Origin: Maea johnstoni
Taxonomy: Eukaryota; Annelida; Polychaeta; Spionida; Magelonidae
DNA: 64,000 nt
Reading direction: 5' to 3'
Assembly: GCA_963942565.1 (NCBI GenBank)
Contig: OZ012699.1
Coordinates: 28,118,621-28,182,620, forward strand
In this document: positions 1 through 8,358 of the stretch, in pieces
Numbering within the stretch: position 1 is the stretch's first letter
Layout: every line of letters starts with the position of its first letter
Notes under the pieces: model-generated
Told to the model about the DNA's origin: nothing
The model's input: the letters and a program-made list of their open reading frames with translations, nothing else
Databases searched by the model: none
Position numbers and translations under genes: made by a program

Positions 1-215
1 CTATCTACCTACTAGTATCTATGCTCCACAACCCTCTCAAGCTTATGTAGGAGCCGCCACCAGTCTAGTGAGTCATGACTCGTACTTTATTTCTATTGGC
101 TGGAGCCTCGGAGTCTTTGCTCTCCCTAACCATATCTGATCCAGCTGGACGCCGGTGTCGCCATTCTCGCATTTGTGTCAAGGTATTCTCCTAGCCTTCT
201 CCTTCCCTTATTCTA
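1..215 (+). promoter_or_regulatory. Promoter/first-exon-like repeat, copy 1
   Basis: This stretch is strongly similar to 35037-35248 and 45537-45757. The shared core runs from GCTCCACAAC through GCCGCCACCAG to a GC-moderate block with an inverted CCAAT box (CTATTGGCTGG) and ends near CGCCATTCTCGC. In the other two copies it lies 2-4 kb upstream of a zinc-finger gene and ends in a GTAAG donor-like site. I infer that it is the promoter and noncoding first exon of the unit whose coding exon is at 13925, now pushed away by the 8.2-kb LTR element and other insertions. It could instead be a plain dispersed repeat. Confidence 0.45.
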
Positions 216-349
216 CTCATGTTTGTTAAGGTTAAGTTAAAGTTGGGAGCGTTGTTTGGGCAGCTATGAACATCCGACTATAGATGGCGCCCATAAACGC
301 TCATGTGAGCTAGGTATTCACCCCAAGATTTATAGCACTTAATTACTGA

Positions 350-577
350 TGTGGTGATGACCTAACCTTTAAAATACATGGATGGATTACTCAAGGTCCA
401 TCTCCTGAATGGCAGCTAACAGATCGGCGAAGATCAGGTTCTTGAACTGAAGAACAACATCTAGCACGTTCGCATCATAGTTTCATCAAGGGTCAACTGC
501 GTATTAAATATGGCGCCGTTTCATGACGTCATCTAAAATCTCGCGCGCATGACTATGAGCGTAAGCTCGACACCACA
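350..577 (-). repeat. 3' LTR of gypsy element 1
   Basis: This 228-bp repeat begins TGTGGTG and ends CACCACA. It matches 8359-8586 at all but one position. In element orientation (minus strand) it is the 3' LTR. Confidence 0.95.
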
Positions 578-591
578 TTCCTTCCCTTCCT
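578..591 (-). other. Polypurine tract of gypsy element 1
   Basis: On the minus strand the 14 bases directly before the 3' LTR read AGGAAGGGAAGGAA. An all-purine run in this position is the usual primer for plus-strand DNA synthesis in LTR elements. Confidence 0.8.
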
Positions 592-651
592 AAATTTGGA
601 ATGTGGCAACATTCCGGAACAAAGAATAAAATTGAACATTCTATAATGAAT

Positions 652-760
652 CCGTTAAAGAACGGTTCTCACTGGTCCGATGAACATCGGTCCATACCTG
701 TATATAACAATTCAACTAAATCCGTTAAGAAACGGTCTTCGCTGGTCCGATAAACATCGG
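652..760 (-). repeat. Two double-hairpin units in the element's 3' untranslated part
   Basis: Four 14-bp hairpins lie at 652-665 (CCGTT-AAAG-AACGG), 677-690 (CCGAT-GAAC-ATCGG), 722-735 (CCGTT-AAGA-AACGG) and 747-760 (CCGAT-AAAC-ATCGG). They form two pairs with identical 25-base start-to-start spacing, so the 39-base pair appears to be duplicated. All four stems are perfect although the stem bases differ between hairpins. Confidence 0.85.
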
Positions 761-809
761 TCCATACCTCAAAAACTATATACACTATATACATCCTCGG
801 TCGAGCCAC

Positions 810-1109
810 CTATTCAACACCGTACAACTTCATGGCATTCTGATGGCACCGGTGCAAAACTTCATCCACTGATCTTTCCTTGATTTTGGCGATGTACAGC
901 CCGACTTGCAAAGCCATTTGTGGATCGCTGAACTCCAATGAACGAGGCGCACATTTCGGGAGGAAGTAAGGCGCATCCGTTTCTAAAACCAGACGATGAA
1001 GTGGTGCACACCGGACTATTTCCTCCACATTCTCGGTGTTCTCATATGTACACACAGGTGTGACTCCAACTACGGCATTCGGAGTTAAAAGGACCATGCC
1101 CTGCCACAT
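810..1109 (-). CDS. TatD-DNase-like C-terminal segment carried by gypsy element 1
   Basis: The 99-residue reading frame matches the C-terminal part of the TatD metal-dependent hydrolase barrel. It has LVLETDAPYFLPK near residues 40-52 (family ETDAPY motif with its metal-binding Asp), a typical helix VDEVLHRCHQNAMKLYGV at the end and the preceding GVTPV strand. Only the last third or so of a TatD domain is visible in this frame. It lies between the CW-finger segment and the 3' LTR, so it belongs to the retroelement and not to a host gene. Its role there is unknown; a nuclease function is only inferred. Treated as part of a broken element. Confidence 0.8.
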   Translation of the reverse strand: MWQGMVLLTPNAVVGVTPVCTYENTENVEEIVRCAPLHRLVLETDAPYFLPKCAPRSLEFSDPQMALQVGLYIAKIKERSVDEVLHRCHQNAMKLYGVE

Positions 1110-1129
1110 GCTGGTGAATCTCGAATTTC

Positions 1130-1383
1130 TCGCACTTCCAACAAGCTAACAAAGGAAGGAGCTTCCACCATTGCTCGGAGATATGCGATTGGTAAAGATG
1201 TCGTTTCATATGTTCACTAGCTTCACCGCACTCTGGACATTCTTGTTTGTTTTTCATTTTAGGTCCGACAAACGTCGGTCCTTTGCGGAATTTTGAAGGT
1301 CCGACAAAAGTCGGTCCTCTTGCGACGGCTCTCTTTGTTCCACGACGAGCGGACATCTCATCTGTAACAAGAGACGACAACAT
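1130..1383 (-). CDS. Cys/His-rich segment of gypsy element 1
   Basis: The frame encodes CPECGEASEHMKRHLYQSH followed by ACWKCEKFEIHQH, which is two Cys-x2-Cys pairs each followed by His residues, suggesting a zinc-binding module. It lies between the CW finger and the TatD-like segment. From memory, similar Cys/His clusters precede TatD domains in invertebrate transposon-related proteins, but this needs a database search. Near the start two copies of GPTFVGP are encoded by the hairpin pair at 1265-1314. Confidence 0.55.
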
Positions 1384-1440
1384 GAGTGCCCTTTGACGTT
1401 ACTTGTATTGTTAGCGATTGTTAGGATTAGCACAACAATA

Positions 1441-2025
1441 TTAGTAGGAACTGGTGTCACGGAAACGAGAAGGTGCTCGACTGATCCGTCCATGTCGTGT
1501 CTTTCTTTCTGGTTGAATGACTCTGAAGCTTAATCCTTGATTATCCAGAGCAGTTTCCCACTCAGAGCTACTTTCCTCATCCGCATCGCAGATGTTGTGG
1601 TCGACATCAGGATTTAGTTTGCAAAACCAAGGATCATTCAAATTTCTACTCTCAGCATAATTTTTGGTGGTCTTCCTCCATTTCTCACAGCTGTCACATT
1701 GAATCCAAGTATAATTCAACTGTGGATCAACTGGATCATCTCCGCACGACATGGTATGCTGAGATTCTGCTTCAGTTTCGGGAGATACTGATCCGAACAA
1801 AGTCGGTCCAGTCTCAGAATTGCCACCGATAAGAATCGGTTCGCTGCTTCCAAGATCTTCGTTGACAGGCGGAAACAAATCTTGAATACAGGATAAAGCA
1901 TCTTCTTCTATATCCTCGCATTGTTCCGTCTGTACTTGATCTCCTTGCTCTAAATTATGTCTAGCTCTCTTCAACCATCCGGGCATGATGGAATCAAAGC
2001 AGCTTCTTAGAAGATCATGATGCAA
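1441..2025 (-). CDS. CW-type zinc finger segment of gypsy element 1
   Basis: The 194-residue frame contains a clear zf-CW domain near residues 103-150: YTWIQCDSCEKWRKTT, then DPWFCKLN, then HNICDADEE. That gives the four zinc Cys residues and the conserved Trp residues of the family. In host proteins this fold reads methylated histone H3 lysine 4. Placed directly after integrase it could steer integration to marked chromatin, by analogy with chromodomains of chromoviruses; that role is inferred. Residues 63-78 (EPILIGG and GPTLFGS) are encoded by the hairpin pair at 1793-1839. Confidence 0.85.
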   Translation of the reverse strand: MHHDLLRSCFDSIMPGWLKRARHNLEQGDQVQTEQCEDIEEDALSCIQDLFPPVNEDLGSSEPILIGGNSETGPTLFGSVSPETEAESQHTMSCGDDPVDPQLNYTWIQCDSCEKWRKTTKNYAESRNLNDPWFCKLNPDVDHNICDADEESSSEWETALDNQGLSFRVIQPERKTRHGRISRAPSRFRDTSSY

Positions 2026-3512
2026 GACAAAGCTCTTTTTCTTATGAAGAACCTTGAAAAGAACTGGAGTGATGACTTTGATGATGAGAAACGGACCTTT
2101 CCAACAAGGCTTGAGTTTTGGACTAAGCCCTTTTTTGGAGGCATCATTCCTTCGAGGACCACATCCCCGACCTGGTATTTTGACTGCCGCATCTGCTTAT
2201 CATACATCTCCTTCCTCCTGATCAAAGTGCCTTGCAGAGTTTCCCGAACTACGTTGTAAATGTTACGAAGACGTTCTTGCAGATCCTGTACGAATGCACA
2301 AGGCTCTGGAAACTCCTTTTCCTCTGCTGGAGCTAACAAATCTTCTGGTAATCGAACCTCTCTCCCTAACATAAGTTGATTTGGTGTGAAACCTGTGACT
2401 CTATTAGGAACAGACCTGATGGCGCCAGTTAACAAGGGAAGATCCTCATCCCAGCGGCTATTCTGTTTGAGATGGCATCGGATCAGTTGTAGAAGTGTCC
2501 GATTGTACCGTTCGATTTGCCCATTAGAGCAAGGTCTATATGGTGTAGTCCTCGTCTTGGTGATTTCCAAAAGCCGACAGATTCCTTCAAAAACTCTGCT
2601 TGTGAAGTTTCGGCCCTGATCTGTATGAAGTTGTTCTGGAATCCCAAATCGAGAGATGAAGTTGTTGACTACTGCTTTTGCAACTGTCTCAGCAGTCTGA
2701 TCAGCCAAAGGGTAAGCCTCCAACCATTTGGTAAATTGGCAAATCACCATGAGTATGTATTTGTTCCCAGATAGACTTTCAGGAAAAGGACCTGAAATAT
2801 CTACATGGAGCCTATCTAATGGATACCCTGCATGAAACATGCCAAGACCGCCTCTCTGATGCCTAGAAGCCTTCTTCTGCCTGCTACACTGCTTGCATGA
2901 TTTAACATGTAAGTTGCAGTCGTTGCGCATATGATACCAAATGAAATTCCTTCGCAATCGAACCAGGGTCTTCATCATTCCAGGATGTCCTGCTGACTTC
3001 ACATCATGACATTGATGAAGAATCTTCTGTTTCAAAGGATGCGGCACCAAGAGCAATAGTCGACTTCCTTGATCTGTACACCATTGATAATATAAAACTC
3101 CATCCTTTAGTTCCAACAATGACCTATTCACCCAGAAGTCTCGAACAGCTGGTGATGAAAGATGAAGCAATTTCTGAGTTGGTTCTATTTTCTCTTCCTT
3201 CCAAATGATGAGATCTCTAATATCGGGATCATTCATCTGCATCGCTCGCAGATTTATGGAAGAATAAGAAGAACTCAAAGCAACTCCTTCACTGTCATCT
3301 TCTTGTTGATCTCCAGGTAGAACAACTTGAAATATAGAAATTTCCTCATTGTCTGAACTTGATGAGTTTTCACTGTCATCTTGGACGGGACGGTTCACCG
3401 ACAAACTTCGGTTCCCCTCTTCCAATTTCACCGGAGAACTCCGGTTCTCATCCAAGAAATACCCTTCTACGGCTTGCAGGACAGGTGGAATACGTCTCAC
3501 TGCTAGCGGCAC
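2007..3512 (-). CDS. Integrase region of gypsy element 1
   Basis: The 501-residue frame holds a retroviral-type integrase. The HHCC zinc module spans about 168-215 (HQCHDVKSAGHPG and CKQC), and the catalytic core follows with LHVDISGPFPE, LHTDQGRNFTS and RPCSNGQIERYN, giving the D, D and E positions. A C-terminal YQVGDVVL strand is typical of the SH3-like end. The N-terminal linker carries NRSSPV and NRSLSV, encoded by the hairpin pair at 3398-3444. This protein would insert the element cDNA into host DNA. Part of a broken copy. Confidence 0.93.
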   Translation of the reverse strand: MPLAVRRIPPVLQAVEGYFLDENRSSPVKLEEGNRSLSVNRPVQDDSENSSSSDNEEISIFQVVLPGDQQEDDSEGVALSSSYSSINLRAMQMNDPDIRDLIIWKEEKIEPTQKLLHLSSPAVRDFWVNRSLLELKDGVLYYQWCTDQGSRLLLLVPHPLKQKILHQCHDVKSAGHPGMMKTLVRLRRNFIWYHMRNDCNLHVKSCKQCSRQKKASRHQRGGLGMFHAGYPLDRLHVDISGPFPESLSGNKYILMVICQFTKWLEAYPLADQTAETVAKAVVNNFISRFGIPEQLHTDQGRNFTSRVFEGICRLLEITKTRTTPYRPCSNGQIERYNRTLLQLIRCHLKQNSRWDEDLPLLTGAIRSVPNRVTGFTPNQLMLGREVRLPEDLLAPAEEKEFPEPCAFVQDLQERLRNIYNVVRETLQGTLIRRKEMYDKQMRQSKYQVGDVVLEGMMPPKKGLVQNSSLVGKVRFSSSKSSLQFFSRFFIRKRALSCIMIF

Positions 3513-3614
3513 AATATCATCGACATCCTCTTCGAACTTGGACCATTGTTGGTGAACCCTAGTGCAGAATTTACATCCTCCACAGGGTAACTCTTCTGGA
3601 GTACAATTGGCAGT

Positions 3615-4787
3615 TTAATATCCACAATAGGGCATCTCATTCGGGATCCTGGAAAGAGCATCTGCATTCATATGGGACTTCCCTCTCCGGTATAGAATTA
3701 CCATATCGAATTGACTTAACTCCTCCAACCAACGAGCTAACATTCCTGTGGGATTCTTGAAGGACATCGACCATGTCAAGCTGTTGTGATCCGTTCGAAC
3801 GTAGAATCTTCGTCCTAAGAGATAATGTCGAAATTGTCGCGTGAACCCCACAACCGCCAGTAGTTCCTTTTTGGTGACGCAGTAATCAAGTTGTGAGGGC
3901 GTTAATGCATAACTCCCATAGGCAATAACATGTTCTTTCCTATCTTGTACTTGGATTAACTCTGCACCAATAGCCGTGTTAGAAGCGTCGGTATCAAGTA
4001 TGAACGGTTCATCTGTATTCCTCGGAAAAGCCAAGCAAGGTGCTGTTACAACGGCTTCTTTGAGTTGATTAAAAACATCTTCTCTCTCAGTAGTCCATTC
4101 AAACTTAACATCATTTTTGAGTAAATCATAAAGGCACCTGGAGATATGACTGAAGTCTTTTATGTGTTGCCTATGATAATTCACTAAACCCAAAAACCGA
4201 TGAAGTTCCTTGGTGCTTTTTGGAGTTGGCCATTCGCGAACAGCTGATACACTCTTTGGATTTACTGAGACTCCTTGATTGCTCACCAACTTTCCCAAGA
4301 AAACAACCTCCTTCCGGAACAGTTCACACTTTTTAGCCTTTAATTTTAAGTTATGGAGCCTGAACCTATCAAATACTTTTATCAGATTGGATAAATGATC
4401 TTTGAAGCTGCTTCCAATCAAAATGATGTCGTCTAGATAGGCTAAGACTTCCTTCCATGTCAATCCTCGGAGTACTAAAGACATTGCTCGCTGAAAGGTT
4501 GCAGGGGCATTACATAAACCAAATGGCATGCGGATATGCTCGAAGAGACCATATTTTGTTATGAAGGCCGTTTTTGATCTATCCTCCTCTGCAATCATTA
4601 TTTGATAATAACCACTGCTCATATCCAATGCGCTGAAGAACTGGGTATCTCCTAATGAATCCAAACATTCGGTGATGTTAGGCAGGGGATATGCATCTTT
4701 GATTGTAGCATCATTTAGCTTGCGATAATCAATGCAGTAGCGAACTTTTCCATCTTTTTCCTCACCAGAACAGGAGGTGATGCCCAA
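3615..4787 (-). CDS. Reverse transcriptase and RNase H of gypsy element 1
   Basis: The 390-residue frame contains reverse transcriptase blocks: RYCIDYRKLND, FFSALDMSSGYYQI, the MPFGLCNAPATFQRAM block and the VLAYLDDIILIG catalytic box. It is followed by RNase H with FILDTDASNTAIGAEL, KKELLAV and YVRTDHNSLTW. The order is that of Ty3/gypsy pol. The protein copies element RNA to DNA and degrades the RNA strand. Part of a broken copy. Confidence 0.95.
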   Translation of the reverse strand: MGITSCSGEEKDGKVRYCIDYRKLNDATIKDAYPLPNITECLDSLGDTQFFSALDMSSGYYQIMIAEEDRSKTAFITKYGLFEHIRMPFGLCNAPATFQRAMSLVLRGLTWKEVLAYLDDIILIGSSFKDHLSNLIKVFDRFRLHNLKLKAKKCELFRKEVVFLGKLVSNQGVSVNPKSVSAVREWPTPKSTKELHRFLGLVNYHRQHIKDFSHISRCLYDLLKNDVKFEWTTEREDVFNQLKEAVVTAPCLAFPRNTDEPFILDTDASNTAIGAELIQVQDRKEHVIAYGSYALTPSQLDYCVTKKELLAVVGFTRQFRHYLLGRRFYVRTDHNSLTWSMSFKNPTGMLARWLEELSQFDMVILYRRGKSHMNADALSRIPNEMPYCGY

Positions 4788-5407
4788 TCAGAGAATGATG
4801 GCTGAATAACATTGATTTCCAAAAGAGAATCCAGATGTTTCTTCTCTTCATCTTGAAAAGCCATTGGTGTTCTTCTCATTCCCTGACGTATTGGTTTCGT
4901 TGTGCCTGTGTCGATATGATGCTCTGTTTCAGAAAAACAACCCAAATCCATATCATCTTTTGAAAAGATATCTGCATACTCCGTAAGCGTACTTGCAAGA
5001 ATTTTGGACTCCTCAAAACTCAAGTTATCAATAGAGCGTCGCCATAAATCTCGGACATGAGCTGGAACTTGTAATTCCACTTCATCCAGGGAGGATACAG
5101 ATGATACTTGTTGAATTTTTGGCTTTGGAATAGCATTAACATCCTGTAATAACTCATCCGATAAACATCGTTCGAGATTATTGATATCCGACGAAAGTCG
5201 GCCATCAGGATTACTTGACACAGGTTGACTTGGACAAGGAGAAGGCTTGTCATCATTATCCGACAAAGATCGGTCAATTGATGTATTGTCCGATAAACAT
5301 CGGTCAATTTCAGAAGAATCATCAAGGATAGAATGTTCTTCTATGGCATCAGCTTCTCCAACTATATGCCCTTTCTTTAGACTCCGGAATGAATCACAGT
5401 CATTCAT
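4715..5407 (-). CDS. Pol linker and N-terminal reverse transcriptase edge of gypsy element 1
   Basis: The C-terminal half of this 230-residue frame has the region that leads into reverse transcriptase, HHIDTGTTKPIRQGMRRTP and IQPSFSDWASPPVLV. The first half is a Ser/Asp-rich linker holding RCLSDN, RSLSDN, RLSSD and RCLSDE, each encoded by one hairpin of the pairs at 5260-5303 and 5158-5201. Part of a broken copy. Confidence 0.85.
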   Translation of the reverse strand: MNDCDSFRSLKKGHIVGEADAIEEHSILDDSSEIDRCLSDNTSIDRSLSDNDDKPSPCPSQPVSSNPDGRLSSDINNLERCLSDELLQDVNAIPKPKIQQVSSVSSLDEVELQVPAHVRDLWRRSIDNLSFEESKILASTLTEYADIFSKDDMDLGCFSETEHHIDTGTTKPIRQGMRRTPMAFQDEEKKHLDSLLEINVIQPSFSDWASPPVLVRKKMEKFATALIIAS

Positions 5408-6297
5408 GATGGCACTTTAACATCTCTAAGACGAGCACTTTTATCATCATCATCTGGTAGAGTAACTAAAGACCTCGGTATCAAAAGTCCTTTATGGTTT
5501 GTCTTTGTAGCTTCAATCAGCAAAGTTGTGTTAGGTTGTGCAAACACCTTCACCTTGGCACGGACAACAGTGTTTGGCGGTACAACCACTTTCTTGGAAA
5601 TGGTAACCCTCCGAATCTTCATGACATCCTCTTCATGCCGGATTTTCCCCTGTATTTGGTCATTTCCTATGGTAATGATGTCATTCGCAAGATCAATATT
5701 GCCATGAAATGCTTTGAAGAAATCTAATCCCAAAAGACACTTGTCTGTTATAGGAGCTACGTAAACATCCCAACGATATTCTTGACTTCCAATCTTCAAC
5801 GGCACTTTACAAGCTTTCTTTGCAGGAATCATACTGTCCTCTCCCACTTCTCTCAATATGACGGTCTTGTCTTCTTCTAGCGGAAGTTTCAACTTACGAA
5901 GAAGACGCTCATTTACAAGTGTAACCTGAGCTGCTGTATCTATCACTGCTTCCGTCTTTACCCCGTTGATGGTAATGGGAATGACCAAACTGAATCCCAC
6001 GTTTGCTTTTCGGATGATGACTTCTGTAGGCTCAACAGGTGAAACTTCTCCGAAAAACTTCGGATTTGAATTCACCGTGGATCCGGCAAACACCGGTTCC
6101 GTCACTTGTTGCAGAGGGACATCTTTGGCAGTTGTTGAATTAGTTTCTGCAACTGACGATTCAGACTTCATTTTCGGAACTTCTCCGATAAACATCGGGT
6201 TAGTATCCGAATTATTAGATCCGATAAAAATCGGTTCTTGTACTTCTCTAACTCCATTGTTGACTGGTGGCGGATCTTTATAGACACTGGAATCCAT
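5404..6297 (-). CDS. Aspartic protease region of gypsy element 1
   Basis: The frame of 297 residues contains an aspartic protease: AVIDTAAQVTLVNERLL around residues 113-129 is the active-site loop, and KCLLGLDFFKAFHGNIDL is the downstream hydrophobic-Gly strand. The N-terminal linker carries EPIFIGS, NPMFIGE, EPVFAGS and NPKFFGE, all encoded by hairpin pairs. The protease would process the polyprotein. Part of a broken copy. Confidence 0.88.
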   Translation of the reverse strand: MDSSVYKDPPPVNNGVREVQEPIFIGSNNSDTNPMFIGEVPKMKSESSVAETNSTTAKDVPLQQVTEPVFAGSTVNSNPKFFGEVSPVEPTEVIIRKANVGFSLVIPITINGVKTEAVIDTAAQVTLVNERLLRKLKLPLEEDKTVILREVGEDSMIPAKKACKVPLKIGSQEYRWDVYVAPITDKCLLGLDFFKAFHGNIDLANDIITIGNDQIQGKIRHEEDVMKIRRVTISKKVVVPPNTVVRAKVKVFAQPNTTLLIEATKTNHKGLLIPRSLVTLPDDDDKSARLRDVKVPS

Positions 6298-6355
6298 CTG
6301 TTGTAATAGGCCCTCTTGTCGTATTCGAGCTGATGTATGGCCTTCTGATCAGCTC

Positions 6356-7759
6356 CTAACCGTTTAAAGGCTGAGACGAACGACTTGGGCTTGAACGTGA
6401 TTCTGGACAATTTTTAGCAAAATGGCCAATCACATTACATTTGAAACACCTAGCCCTGGAAGGTGATGAGATCCTTGACGATGTGTTCCCTTGTTGATAC
6501 TGTGGTGTTTCTTGTTGTTTCTCCTGTACTTGACGAACAGAGAATTCATCTGCAAAAGAAACCTGCCTTGCTCTGTGAGGCCTTTTTTCCTGTAGCATAG
6601 AATGGTTTGCTACTGCTACTTTTGTGTACTGCACAGCGTCGTCCAGTGTTGTTGGTTCGCGAATAAGAGCTATTTCCGCAGCATACGTATCTGTGCATCC
6701 ACGCAGAAAAGCTTGAAGAGCCTGATTCTCAATCATATCATCACTGAAACCGGGATAAGCTTGATAAGCTAAGGTTTTGATTCGTTTACCGAACATGTCT
6801 ATACTCTCACCCTCCTTCTGAAAAATGGAGTTCAACTCTGATCTCTTTGTAGATGGTGTGATTTTTTTACCATACATTTTGACCAAAGCTGCTGTCGTAT
6901 GCGGATAGCTAAGTTTCACTTCTGGTCGAAGATTTTCAAAAAACTCGCTCGGTTCATCTACGAGGAGTCCGATCAGATAAAACAAAGCGTCATTATCTGT
7001 CCACCGATAATACCCCCGGAAGTTTTCAAATTTTGTCAACCATGCACGAAAACACTCCACTCCATTGTACGACTTTAATTTCGGTATGTATGGTTTAGCA
7101 TCGTGCCTATCGGGTTGACGATTGTTCTGATCAACTGGAGCATTTCTCCTTCCCTGATACTGCACTGGCTGTTCCCGTGATGATCGCCTGGGGTTACTTG
7201 GTGCCTCCATTTTTGGGCGAACATCTGGACCCTGGGTAAATGCAGCTTGTGACTGTTGAACAGAATATACCTTGCTATCTAGATCATCCTGTCTGCGATG
7301 CAACTCTTGTAAGGACAATTGGAAATCCCCCATTTTGTATGAAATGTTCTTTATGATATCTAATATCTGCTCCTGAGAGGATTGTAATGAAGATGCCTGC
7401 CCCTTATCAACATCTGGAGCCGGTTGAGCCGGAGCTTGCTCCTTTTCTCCATCATCCTGACTATTCCCCCCAGAGGCGACATCGGAACCTACGGGATCAA
7501 GCTCAGATGGAGTACCCGTCTTATCTTCAAAAAAACACTCACCCTTTCTTATGAGAGAATCGAATATTGTCTGTACGTGAGGCTTCTCAGCTAGAGATGT
7601 AAAATTGAAGGGCCTATTTTCTAGCTTACAACTATCTCTGACCTGGATAAGATGATTTGCTGTGGCATGACCAACCTTCGGTAGAGATCTCAACCCTTCA
7701 TAGGTGGCGATTGTCAGATTGACTGCCATTGTAGCTTGTCGACAGGACGAATTTAACAA
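6356..7759 (-). CDS. Gag of gypsy element 1, with an HhH-like N terminus
   Basis: The 467-residue frame ends in a zinc knuckle CFKCNVIGHFAKNC (CX2CX4HX4C). The middle has a capsid-like retrotransposon gag region (PKLKSYNGVECFRAWLTKFENF through AVQYTKVAVANHS). Residues 18-40, EGLRSLPKVGHATANHLIQVRD, resemble a helix-hairpin-helix DNA-binding motif, which is unusual for gag. A second Met at residue 11 is an equally likely start. Gag packages element RNA. Part of a broken copy. Confidence 0.88.
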   Translation of the reverse strand: MLNSSCRQATMAVNLTIATYEGLRSLPKVGHATANHLIQVRDSCKLENRPFNFTSLAEKPHVQTIFDSLIRKGECFFEDKTGTPSELDPVGSDVASGGNSQDDGEKEQAPAQPAPDVDKGQASSLQSSQEQILDIIKNISYKMGDFQLSLQELHRRQDDLDSKVYSVQQSQAAFTQGPDVRPKMEAPSNPRRSSREQPVQYQGRRNAPVDQNNRQPDRHDAKPYIPKLKSYNGVECFRAWLTKFENFRGYYRWTDNDALFYLIGLLVDEPSEFFENLRPEVKLSYPHTTAALVKMYGKKITPSTKRSELNSIFQKEGESIDMFGKRIKTLAYQAYPGFSDDMIENQALQAFLRGCTDTYAAEIALIREPTTLDDAVQYTKVAVANHSMLQEKRPHRARQVSFADEFSVRQVQEKQQETPQYQQGNTSSRISSPSRARCFKCNVIGHFAKNCPESRSSPSRSSQPLNG

Positions 7760-8358
7760 GAGTGCCAGATAAACCGACGAAAGTCGGTAGAAACACCGTT
7801 AAACAACGGTTAGATGTCAGTCAGTGAATTTAGCAACACTGTTACGTAAGTTGTGCTCTAACCGACAAAAGGCGGTAACTGTGATACGTTAAATAACGTT
7901 TGCATGCACATGAATAACAGTGTAGAATTTTGCAATACACAAAAATTCACTAAATCAAGAAATCTACAATATATTTTAATGTAAATTTGACTATTTGTAT
8001 TTGTGTTCACTTAACAATAATAACATTGCTTAGATTCATTGTCAGAAATAGCATCACTGTAGAAAAACAACCAAGTAATTGAGTAGTTATATTCAAACAA
8101 GGAAAACAGGTGCTATATGTTTATCTAACAAAATTAGAACATCAAAAGTACAACTGATTCAAGTTTTCTGGTGATCAAAAACAATCTAAATTTCCTCCAA
8201 TAGTTCTGACTGACAGATGGCATAGTATAAAATCTTGGTCATCTTTTACCTGATGTACGAAGTTCTCTGTGTTGACGACGTCTTCTGGCTAGACTCACAG
8301 GCTAATCTTGTACAATAAGGCAAAAACTCACGAGTTCGAAGATCGCTCGCAGCGCCAA
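7760..8358 (-). other. Leader of gypsy element 1 with primer binding site
   Basis: This untranslated leader lies between the 5' LTR and gag. Directly inside the LTR, the minus strand reads TGGCGCTGCGAGCGATC at about 8341-8357, one base from the LTR end; it starts with the TGG complementary to a tRNA 3' CCA end and is a likely primer binding site. Two double-hairpin units occupy 7774-7899. The rest is AT-rich with no other recognised feature. Confidence 0.7.

Larger units (their letters stand above)
1265..7899 (-). repeat. Nine further double-hairpin units in gypsy element 1
   Basis: Each unit is two 14-bp hairpins with a 5-bp stem and an A-rich 4-base loop: 1265-1278/1301-1314, 1793-1806/1826-1839, 3398-3411/3431-3444, 5158-5171/5188-5201, 5260-5273/5290-5303, 6050-6063/6083-6096, 6185-6198/6221-6234, 7774-7787/7796-7809 and 7862-7875/7886-7899. 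With the two units at 652-760 this makes 22 hairpins. Sixteen have perfect stems and six have one mismatch. Perfect stems include CCGAT, CCGAC, CCGTT, CCGGA, CCGAA and ACGTT with matching partners, so the stem bases covary. None lies in the gag, reverse-transcriptase, RNase H or integrase catalytic regions. Confidence 0.85.

Noticed and set aside
810-1109. A host TatD DNase gene
   Set aside because: It lies inside the LTRs of gypsy element 1 and on its coding strand, with only the C-terminal part of the domain.
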